Below are positions 42,639 to 49,764 of a stretch of DNA of 64,000 nt, piece after piece. A program made the position numbers and the translations under genes. The notes below the pieces were generated by a model. It searched no databases. It had not been told where the DNA came from and was given only the letters and a program-made list of their open reading frames with translations. The stretch spans positions 1-64,000 of the forward strand of contig NZ_JODR01000018.1 in NCBI RefSeq assembly GCF_000725885.1, read 5' to 3'. The stretch is from Streptomyces albus subsp. albus. Its GTDB lineage: Bacteria; Actinomycetota; Actinomycetes; Streptomycetales; Streptomycetaceae. The first letter of the stretch is position 1, and the number at the start of each line of letters is the position of its first letter.

Positions 42639-43823
42639 GTGCTGTCGCAGAAATCAGCAGAGACCGTTCGCGCCACCCTGCCCGCGGTCGCCGAGGCGAT
42701 CGACACGGTCACCGATCTGTTCTACCGCCGGCTGTTCGCGGCGCACCCGGAACTGGAACGGCACCTGTTCAACCGCGGTAACCAGGCCTCCGGCACCCAG
42801 CGCCGGGCCCTGGCCGGCTCCATCGCCGCCTTCGCGACCGCCCTGGTGACCCCGGGCGCGCAGTCGCCCGACGGCATGCTGAGCCGCATCGCGCACAAGC
42901 ACGCCTCCCTGGGCATCGCCCCCGACCAGTACGAGATCGTGCACACCCACCTGTTCGCCGCGCTGGGCGAGGTGCTCGGCGACGCGGCGACCGAAGACGT
43001 GGTCGCCGCCTGGGACGAGGTCTACTGGCTGATGGCGCAGGCCCTCACGGCGGCCGAGGGGGAGCTGTACGCCGAACGCGGGCTGGCCCCGGGCACCCCC
43101 GAGGAGACCTGGCGCACCTGGGAGGTGACCGAACGCGTCGAGGAGACGGCGGACGTGGCCACCTTCCGCATACGGCCCGCCGACGGCCGCCCGGCCCCCG
43201 GCTTCCGTGCCGGCCAGTACGTCTCCGTCCGGGTCGAACTCGCCGACGGCGCCCGCCAGATCCGCCAGTACAGCCTCAGCGGCGCACCCGGCGACCCCGA
43301 GCACGCGATCACCGTCAAGCGTGAGCAGCGCCCCGACGCGCCGGCCGGTGAGGTCTCCCACCACCTGCACAGCCATGTGCGCCCCGGGTCCCGGCTGGCC
43401 GTCTCGGCGCCGTTCGGGGACCTCGTCCTGCACGACGACGCGCCGGACACCCCCGTGCTGCTCGCCTCCGCGGGCATCGGCTGCACCCCCGTGCAGGCGA
43501 TGCTGCACCATCTGGTCGACCGAGGCCACCAGGGGCCAGTTCTCTCCCTCCACACGGACCGCTCACCGGGCACCCACGCCCTGCGCGCCGGACGGGAGCT
43601 GCTGCTCACCAAGCTGGCCGACGGCCGCGCCCACACCTGGTACACCGAACGGGACGGGCACATGAACCTGGCGGACGTGGACCTGCCCGAGGGGCTGCGC
43701 GCCTATCTGTGCGGACCGGTGCCCTTCATGCGGACCCTGCGCGACCAGCTGCTGGAGCGGGGCGTGGCGGCCGAGCGCATCCACTACGAGGTCTTCGGCC
43801 CCGACCTGTGGCTGGCGCACTGA
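42639..43823 (+). CDS. hmp: Flavohaemoglobin (nitric oxide dioxygenase)
   Basis: 394 residues from GTG 42639, chosen because GGAGG lies 5 nt upstream and MLSQKSAETVRATLPAV is the usual Hmp start. An ATG 7 codons upstream falls inside the NsrR site. Residues 1-140 are the globin domain (proximal His in the KHASLGIAPDQYEIVHTHLF region). Residues 150-260 bind FAD (RQIRQYSLSGAP), and the remainder binds NAD(P)H (LLASAGIGCTPVQAMLHHL and CGPVPFMRTLRDQL). It oxidises NO to nitrate with O2 and NADH. Regulated by NsrR next door. Confidence 0.95.
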   Translation: MLSQKSAETVRATLPAVAEAIDTVTDLFYRRLFAAHPELERHLFNRGNQASGTQRRALAGSIAAFATALVTPGAQSPDGMLSRIAHKHASLGIAPDQYEIVHTHLFAALGEVLGDAATEDVVAAWDEVYWLMAQALTAAEGELYAERGLAPGTPEETWRTWEVTERVEETADVATFRIRPADGRPAPGFRAGQYVSVRVELADGARQIRQYSLSGAPGDPEHAITVKREQRPDAPAGEVSHHLHSHVRPGSRLAVSAPFGDLVLHDDAPDTPVLLASAGIGCTPVQAMLHHLVDRGHQGPVLSLHTDRSPGTHALRAGRELLLTKLADGRAHTWYTERDGHMNLADVDLPEGLRAYLCGPVPFMRTLRDQLLERGVAAERIHYEVFGPDLWLAH

Positions 43824-43875
43824 GGGCCGCCCCTCGCCGGGCGAGGCCGGCACACTGAGGGCCGCCCCTCGCCGG
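43818..43875. repeat. 23-bp direct repeat after hmp
   Basis: CACTGAGGGCCGCCCCTCGCCGG occurs at 43818-43840 (covering the hmp stop) and at 43853-43875 (35 bp later). Between them CCTCGCC and GGCGAGG can form a short hairpin that may act as a terminator for the convergent hmp and XRE genes. Confidence 0.7.
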
Positions 43876-43914
43876 CCGGGCGCCGCGCACCTCCGTACGG
43901 GAGCTCCCTGCGCC

Positions 43915-44733
43915 TCACCACTGGGCGAGGACCTTCGCGGTGGCCGGGTCCGCGGGCAGGAACGTCTCGACCGCGAGTTCGGAGACGGTCACGTCCAGCG
44001 GCGTGTTGAACGTCGCGATGGTGGAGAGGAACGACAGCGTCCGCCCCTGGTGCTCGACCACCAGGGGCAGCGCGAAGCGGGAGTCCCCCTCGCCCGGCTC
44101 CTCCCCGGCGGTGGCCCCGTCCCGGGCGGCGGCCCCGTCCTCGGGGGAGGGATAGGCGGCCACTTCGTCGTGCAGCGCCCGCAGGGCGGGGGAGCGGTGC
44201 AGCGCGAGCTGACGGCCCATCTGGTGCAGCAGATGGGCACGCCACTCGGGCAGGTTGCGGATGCGGGGGGCCAGCCCCTGCGGGTGGAGGGCGATGCGCA
44301 TGGCGTTCAGCGGCGGCTCCAGCAGCCGCGGGGACACCCCTTCCAGCAGGCCGGCGATGCCCCGGTTGGCGGCCACCACCGTGTAGAGGCCGTCCACGAC
44401 GAGGGCCGGATACGGTTCGTAGGCGGTGACCATCCGCTCCAGCGCCGCGCGGATCTGGCCGAGTGCCGGATCGTCCAGCGGGGTCGTGGGGTAGGCGGGT
44501 GCGAAGCCCGCCGACAGCAGCAGGGTGTTGCGTTCCCGTACCGGGACGTCCAGGGTCTCGGCGAGCTTGAGCACCATCTCGCGGCTGGGCGCGGTGCGGC
44601 CCGTCTCGATGAAGCTGATGTGGCGGGCGGAGGAGCCGGCACGCAGCGCGAGTTCGAGCTGGCTGAGTCCCGCGCGCTCCCGCCGGTCCCGCAACAGTGC
44701 CCCTATCGCGGGCCGTTCCGTCGAAGCGGTCAT
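43915..44733 (-). CDS. XRE-family regulator with MmyB-like ligand domain
   Basis: 272 residues. The N-terminal HTH_3/31 (about 8-65) is IGALLRDRRERAGLSQLELALRAGSSARHISFIETGRTAPSREM. The remainder is the MmyB-type PAS-like ligand pocket found in actinobacterial regulators: PLDDPALGQIRAALERMVTAYEPYPALVVDGLYTVVAANRG and SPALRALHDEVAAYP. MmyB homologues bind fatty acids. Start ATG 44733. It lies divergently from the pterin dehydratase gene 72 nt away, which it may control; the target is not proven. Confidence 0.88.
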   Translation of the reverse strand: MTASTERPAIGALLRDRRERAGLSQLELALRAGSSARHISFIETGRTAPSREMVLKLAETLDVPVRERNTLLLSAGFAPAYPTTPLDDPALGQIRAALERMVTAYEPYPALVVDGLYTVVAANRGIAGLLEGVSPRLLEPPLNAMRIALHPQGLAPRIRNLPEWRAHLLHQMGRQLALHRSPALRALHDEVAAYPSPEDGAAARDGATAGEEPGEGDSRFALPLVVEHQGRTLSFLSTIATFNTPLDVTVSELAVETFLPADPATAKVLAQW

Positions 44734-44805
44734 GGGACCAGACGGTAACCGACCCGGCATGGCACGCTGGCCCCGAGCACCGGACGAGGACGGAAGGAAG
44801 GCGAC

Positions 44806-45111
44806 ATGGCGCCGCAGCCGCTGACCCCCGAGGAGACCGAGCAGGCCCTGGCGGCGCTGCCGCACTGGACGACGGACGGCGACAGCGTCTCCCGCACCTA
44901 CTCCCTGGCCGGCCATCTCCCGGCCGCCGCGATGGCCATGCACATCGCCGCCATCCAGGAGGAGCTGAACCACCACTCCGACATGACGATCGGCTACAAC
45001 AAGCTCACCGTCACGGTGAACACCCACAGCGTCGGCGGGCGCATCACGGAGCTGGACGTGGCGCTGGCCCGGCGGATCGAGCAGATCGCGGCGGGCCACG
45101 GCGCCGAGTGA
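44806..45111 (+). CDS. 4a-hydroxytetrahydrobiopterin dehydratase (DCoH/PCD-like)
   Basis: 101 residues. It regenerates dihydropterin after aromatic amino acid hydroxylation. The family hallmark is IQEELNHHSDMTIGYNKLTVTVNTHSVGGRITELD, containing the catalytic His pair and Asp. PHWTTDGDSVSRTYSL begins the domain. Start ATG 44806 with a weak AAGGAAGG upstream. No phenylalanine hydroxylase gene is in the window. Short PCD homologues may also have other roles in bacteria. Confidence 0.9.
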   Translation: MAPQPLTPEETEQALAALPHWTTDGDSVSRTYSLAGHLPAAAMAMHIAAIQEELNHHSDMTIGYNKLTVTVNTHSVGGRITELDVALARRIEQIAAGHGAE

Positions 45112-45160
45112 CGGGCCGGAAGGCCGGCCGGTGTGCGTCTCCCGGGCGACGGGAGCACCG

Positions 45161-45192
45161 AGCCCCCTCGCGTGCACGGCCGCGAGGGGGCT
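45161..45192. terminator. Strong bidirectional terminator
   Basis: AGCCCCCTCGCG (45161-45172) pairs perfectly with CGCGAGGGGGCT (45181-45192) around an 8-nt loop, with T following. It lies between the convergent PCD and aldo/keto reductase genes. Confidence 0.75.
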
Positions 45193-45229
45193 TCGCCGTG
45201 CGGTCGGCCGGTCGGGCGGGGCCGTCCGG

Positions 45230-46066
45230 TCAGCCGGCCGAATTCATGGTGTCCGGGTCGAAGCCCAGCCGGGTGTCGGTGTTCAGCTCGGCGATCCGTG
45301 CCATGTCCTCACCGGTCAGCTCGAAGTCGAAGACATCGATGTTCTCCCGGATGCGGGAGGGCGTGACCGACTTGGGGATCACCACGTTGCCCAGCTGGAG
45401 GTGCCAGCGCAGCACCACCTGGGCGACGGTCTTGCCGTGCCCGGCGGCCAGCTCGCCCAGCGTCGGGTCGTCCAGCAGGTCACCGCCCTGGCCGAGCGGC
45501 GACCACGCCTCGGTGACGATGCCGTGGTCCGCGTGGTAGGCGCGCGGCACCGACTGCTGGAGGCGGGGGTGCAGCTCGATCTGGTTGACGGCCGGGACGG
45601 TGCCGCCCAGTTCGTTCAGCCGGTTGAGGTGGGCCGGCTGGAAGTTGGAGACGCCGATGGCGCGGGCCCGGCCCTCGGAGTAGATCTCCTCGAAGGCGCG
45701 CCAGGTGTCGACGTACTTGTCCACCTGGGGCATCGGCCAGTGGATCAGATACAGGTCCACGGTGTCGAGGCCGAGCCTGGCCAGCGAGGCGTCGAAGGCA
45801 CGCAGCGTGCTGTCGTACCCCTGGTCGGCGTTCCACAGCTTGGTGGTGACGAAGACCTCGTCGCGGGGCAGCCCCGACTCGGCCAGGGCCCGGCCCACGC
45901 CCTCCTCGTTCTCGTACGCCGCCGCCGTGTCGATGCTGCGGTAGCCGGCCTCCAGCGCCGCCGTCACCGCCGTGGCCGCCTCCTGGGGCGGCACCTGCCA
46001 GACGCCGAATCCGAGCTGTGGCATCTCGACGCCGTTGTTCAGCGTGATGGTGGGAACGTTGCTCAC
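45230..46066 (-). CDS. Aldo/keto reductase
   Basis: 278 residues, NADPH-dependent TIM-barrel oxidoreductase. The catalytic tetrad is visible: Asp and Tyr in SIDTAAAYENEEGVGRAL, Lys in VFVTTKLW and His in LYLIHWPMPQ. The cofactor region IPKSVTPSRIRENIDVFDFEL is near the C-terminus. GTG 46066 is chosen because GAGGAC lies 7 nt upstream. It resembles the 2,5-diketogluconate reductase-like AKR5 group; the physiological substrate is unknown. Confidence 0.92.
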   Translation of the reverse strand: MSNVPTITLNNGVEMPQLGFGVWQVPPQEAATAVTAALEAGYRSIDTAAAYENEEGVGRALAESGLPRDEVFVTTKLWNADQGYDSTLRAFDASLARLGLDTVDLYLIHWPMPQVDKYVDTWRAFEEIYSEGRARAIGVSNFQPAHLNRLNELGGTVPAVNQIELHPRLQQSVPRAYHADHGIVTEAWSPLGQGGDLLDDPTLGELAAGHGKTVAQVVLRWHLQLGNVVIPKSVTPSRIRENIDVFDFELTGEDMARIAELNTDTRLGFDPDTMNSAG

Positions 46067-46190
46067 GCGATGAGTCCTCACGTTCGTCTCGGGTGGTCTG
46101 TGCTGTCCCCCCATGGTGAACGATCAGTGCCGGACAGGTGTTCCTCGCCCCCCGCCGCGCCCGGCCGCACAACCGGCACGAAACCGCCGG

Positions 46191-48017
46191 TCAGCTGTGG
46201 TAGAGGGCTTCGATCTCGGTGGCGTACGCCGTCTCGATGGCCGCCCGCCGCAGCTTCAGCGACGGGGTGAGGAGCCCGTCCGCCTCGGTGAAGGGCCGCA
46301 CCAGGACCCGGAAGGTGCGGATGGACTCCGCCTGTGAGACCTGGGTGTTGGCCGCGACGACCGCCCGGCGCATCTCCCGTTCCAGGTCCGCGTCCCGCAG
46401 CAGCTGGGCGGCGTCCAGCTCCGGCTTGTTCCGCATCGTCAGCCAGTGCTGCACCGCTTCCTGGTCGAGGGTGAGCAGCGCCGCCACGTACGGCCGGTCG
46501 TTGCCCACCACGAGGCACTGGCCGACCAGCGGATGCTCCCGCACCCGGTCCTCCAGCGGGCCGGGCGAGACGCTCTTGCCGCCGGAGGTCACCAGGATCT
46601 CCTTCTTGCGGCCGGTGATCGTGAGATATCCCTCCTCGTCCAGCGCCCCCAGGTCTCCGGTGGCCAGCCAGCCGTCGCGCAGGGCCGCCCGGGTGGCGCG
46701 CGCGTCGTTGAGGTAGCCGCCGAAGATCTGGCCGCCGCGCAGCAGGACCTCCCCGTCCTCGGCTATCCGCACGGTGGTGCCGGGCACGGGCCGGCCCACG
46801 GTGCCGAAGCGGGGGCGCTCGGGCGGGTTGGCGACGGCCGCCGCGGTGCTCTCCGTCAGCCCGTACCCCTCGAAGATCCGCATGCCGGCGCCGTCGAAGA
46901 ACAGGCCCAGCCGCCGCTCCATGGCCGAGCCGCCCGACATCGCGTACCGGCACCGGCCGCCCATGGCCTCCCGCACCTTGGCGTACACCAGCTTGTCGTA
47001 GAGCTGGTGCTGCATGCGCAGCGAGGCGCCGGGGCCGGGGCCCGTGCCGAACGCCTTGCGCTCGACGGCCTCCGCGTAGCGGACCGCCACGTCCACCGCC
47101 TTGTCGAACGGACCCAGCCGCCCCTCGGACTCGGCCCGGCGCCGGGCCGACTGGAAGATCTTCTCGAAAAGGTGCGGCACCGCCTGGATGAAGGTGGGGC
47201 GGAAGGACGCCAGATCGGGCAGCAGCGCCTTGGCGTTCATCTCCGGCTGGTGCGCCAGTTTGACCCCGCCGCGCACCGCCGCGACCTCCACCATGCGGCC
47301 GAAGACGTGGGTCAGCGGCAGGAAGAGCAGCAGCGATCCCTGCTCGCCGGACCGGGCACCGAAGACCTGATCGTAGCGGGCCACGATGTTGTCCGTCTCG
47401 GCCATGAAGTTGGCGTGCGTGAGGACACAGCCCTTGGGGCGGTCGGTGGTGCCGGAGGTGTAGATGACGGTGGCGACCGTGTCCGGGGTGAGGGCCAGCC
47501 GGTGCCGGTGGACGACATCGTCGTCCAGGTGCGCGCCCGCCGCGAGGAGGTCCGTCATGGCGCCGGCGTCGAGCTGCCACAGCTTCTTCAGGCGGGGCAG
47601 CCGGTCCACGACCGAGCCGACCGTCATCGCGTGGTCCTCGTGCTCGACCACGACGGCCGTCACCTCGGCGTCGTGCAGCATCCACGACACCTGCTCCGCC
47701 GAGGACGTGGGGTAGACGGGCACGGACTGGGCACCGATCGACCACAAAGAGAAGTCCAGCAGCGTCCACTCGTAGCGCGTACGGGACATCAGCGCGACGC
47801 GGTCACCGAACCGGACGCCCTGGGCCAGCAGACCCTTCGCCACTGCGACGACCTCGTCCCGGAACCGCGCCGCGGACACGTCCTGCCACTGGCCGTGCTC
47901 GTCCTTGCGGGACAGCAGCGGTAGCGCGGGGGAGGCCTCGGCGTGCGCGAACACGGCGTCGGCCAGCCCGCCCACCTGGGGCGCGGTCGCCAGGGCGGGG
48001 ACGGTGAACTCGCGCAA
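46191..48017 (-). CDS. Long-chain fatty acid--CoA ligase (AMP-dependent synthetase)
   Basis: 608 residues. ATP-dependent activation of fatty acids to acyl-CoA. Signature motifs: the P-loop IYTSGTTDRPKGCVLTHANF (about 190-210), YGLTESTA, GWLATGDLGALDEEGYLTITGRKKEI and a final SLKLRRAAIETAY. The ending fits the FadD15-like long-chain group. TTG 48017 (LREFTVPAL) is chosen, as homologues begin with xREF and AGGAG lies 8 nt upstream. A divergent 282-nt region separates it from the symporter gene. Confidence 0.92.
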   Translation of the reverse strand: MREFTVPALATAPQVGGLADAVFAHAEASPALPLLSRKDEHGQWQDVSAARFRDEVVAVAKGLLAQGVRFGDRVALMSRTRYEWTLLDFSLWSIGAQSVPVYPTSSAEQVSWMLHDAEVTAVVVEHEDHAMTVGSVVDRLPRLKKLWQLDAGAMTDLLAAGAHLDDDVVHRHRLALTPDTVATVIYTSGTTDRPKGCVLTHANFMAETDNIVARYDQVFGARSGEQGSLLLFLPLTHVFGRMVEVAAVRGGVKLAHQPEMNAKALLPDLASFRPTFIQAVPHLFEKIFQSARRRAESEGRLGPFDKAVDVAVRYAEAVERKAFGTGPGPGASLRMQHQLYDKLVYAKVREAMGGRCRYAMSGGSAMERRLGLFFDGAGMRIFEGYGLTESTAAAVANPPERPRFGTVGRPVPGTTVRIAEDGEVLLRGGQIFGGYLNDARATRAALRDGWLATGDLGALDEEGYLTITGRKKEILVTSGGKSVSPGPLEDRVREHPLVGQCLVVGNDRPYVAALLTLDQEAVQHWLTMRNKPELDAAQLLRDADLEREMRRAVVAANTQVSQAESIRTFRVLVRPFTEADGLLTPSLKLRRAAIETAYATEIEALYHS

Positions 48018-48299
48018 AGATCCTGCTCCTCGACTTGCACAGCGCCGCATGACACAGCGCGAGTGACCGTATCCGATGAGAGAGCATGATCGGGAGGGAG
48101 TCCGCCCAGGTCAGTCGGTCAATTGAGGACAGTTCGACGGCGTGTACGGGCATGCTCGCCAAGTCGTCGCCCGACGCCCAGGAATTCTGCACGGAACCTT
48201 CGCGGATCTTCGCACTCTTCGCGAACAGGTACGCGCCGCCGCTCCACCCCCCGCGGAGGGATCCGGAAACCCGTTTCCACTCGTCGGTATGTTGGAGCC

Positions 48300-49370
48300 A
48301 TGCGTCGCCTCGCCCGCCTCCTGGACCCCTACATACTGCTGCTGGTGGCCACCGTGGTGATCGCCGTACTGCTGCCGGCCTCCGGGCAGGTCGCGGAAGG
48401 CTTCAGCTGGGCCACCAAAATCGCCGTCGGGCTCATCTTCTTCCTCTACGGCGCCCGCCTCTCCACCCGTGAGGCCGTGGACGGACTCCGCCACTGGCGA
48501 CTGCACCTGGCCGTGCTCGCCTGCACCTTCGTCCTCTTCCCGCTGTTCGGGCTCGCCTCGCACGCACTGGTCCCGCACGTGCTCACCCCGCAGCTCCAGG
48601 ACGGACTGCTCTTCCTCTGTCTCGTCCCCTCCACCATCCAGTCCTCCATCGCCTTCACCGCGATCGCCCGGGGCAACGTCCCGGCCGCCATCTGCGCGGG
48701 CACCTACTCCAGCCTCGTCGGCATGCTGGCCACCCCGCTGCTGGCGGCCTGGCTCATCGGCGGCCAGGCCGCGCTGTCGGCCTCCGGCCTCGTCGAACTG
48801 GTCTGCCAGCTCCTGGCCCCGTTCGTCGCCGGGCAACTGGTGCGGCGCTGGCTCATCGGCTTCCTGACCCGGCACAAACGGGTGCTCGGCTATGTGGACC
48901 GCTCCTCCGTGCTGCTCGTCGTCTACACCGCGTTCAGCCAGGGCATGACGGAGGGCATCTGGGGCCGCGTCACCCCGGTGCGGCTGCTGGCACTGCTGTG
49001 CGTCGAGGCCGTGCTGCTCGCCCTCATGCTCGGCGTCACCTGGTACGGCTCGCGCAGGCTCGGCTTCGACCGCCCGGACAGACTGGCCATCTGCTTCGCC
49101 GGGTCGAAGAAGTCCCTGGCCGCCGGACTGCCCATGGCCAGCGTGCTGTTCGGCGCCCAGGCCAGCGTCGCGGTGCTGCCTCTGATGCTCTTCCACCAGA
49201 TGCAGCTGATGGTCTGCGCCTACCTCGCCCGCCGGTGGGCACCGGACGCGGCGGACGAGGACGAGGACGAGGACGCGGCATCCGGTCCCGAGCCGGACGG
49301 GCCGGCCGGGGCCCCCGCCCAGGCACCCTTGCACGCCGCGCCGGGCGCGGCACGCACCGAGGGCACCTGA
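48300..49370 (+). CDS. Bile acid:sodium symporter family protein (YfeH/SbtA-like, 10 TM)
   Basis: 356 residues with about ten hydrophobic segments, starting MRRLARLLDPYILLLVATVV. CLVPSTIQSSIAFTAIARGNVPAAICAGTYSSLVG and FAGSKKSLAAGLPMASVLFG are the two crossover regions of the ASBT-like (SBF_like, YfeH) fold. The C-terminal 45 residues are an acidic Asp/Glu-rich tail. The substrate may be a metabolite anion or an organic acid rather than bile acid. It ends 10 nt from the convergent adapter gene of the NTPase locus. Confidence 0.88.
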   Translation: MRRLARLLDPYILLLVATVVIAVLLPASGQVAEGFSWATKIAVGLIFFLYGARLSTREAVDGLRHWRLHLAVLACTFVLFPLFGLASHALVPHVLTPQLQDGLLFLCLVPSTIQSSIAFTAIARGNVPAAICAGTYSSLVGMLATPLLAAWLIGGQAALSASGLVELVCQLLAPFVAGQLVRRWLIGFLTRHKRVLGYVDRSSVLLVVYTAFSQGMTEGIWGRVTPVRLLALLCVEAVLLALMLGVTWYGSRRLGFDRPDRLAICFAGSKKSLAAGLPMASVLFGAQASVAVLPLMLFHQMQLMVCAYLARRWAPDAADEDEDEDAASGPEPDGPAGAPAQAPLHAAPGAARTEGT

Positions 49371-49380
49371 CGGGGACGGC

Positions 49381-49722
49381 TCACCGGCCGCCGGAACCGG
49401 ACGGGTCCGCACCGGCGGTTTCCGGGCCGGCGCTCGGCGGGGCGTCGTCCGGGTCGTCGTCCGGGGAGGTGCCGCCCTGGGCGGTGCCGTCCGGGGCGGG
49501 GTTCTGCGGGGCGGTGTACGGGTGCACGTGGAGTTCGCCGTTCATCACGGTGTAGACGGTCCCGTGGTCATGGGCCGCGTTGGACTGGGTCGGGCCGCCG
49601 CCCTCGCGGCCCTCCCCGCCGTCGCCGTGCACCTCGACGTGGTTGTCGTGGCCGGCCACCACCGGGCCGGAGGCGTCACCGCCGATCCGGATCGTGAATC
49701 GGCCGCCGGAGGACGAGGTCAT
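49381..49722 (-). CDS. Small two-motif protein, putative amyloid-signalling adapter
   Basis: 113 residues, no known catalytic domain. Motif A at about 9-33, FTIRIGGDASGPVVAGHDN then HVEVHG, closely matches the N-terminus of the NTPase encoded next to it. Motif B at about 44-68, QSNAAHDHGTVYTVMNGEL then HVHP, matches the C-termini of the cyclase-like protein and the helical protein nearby. The rest (70-113) is disordered. ATG 49722 is preferred over one 5 codons upstream because GGGAG lies 8 nt before it. Same strand as the NTPase, 42 nt downstream, likely one operon. It would be the bridge between sensor and effectors. Confidence 0.75.
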   Translation of the reverse strand: MTSSSGGRFTIRIGGDASGPVVAGHDNHVEVHGDGGEGREGGGPTQSNAAHDHGTVYTVMNGELHVHPYTAPQNPAPDGTAQGGTSPDDDPDDAPPSAGPETAGADPSGSGGR

Positions 49723-49764
49723 CGGGGAAGCTCCCATCTGGAAGGGGGTCGGGCGGGAAACCGG

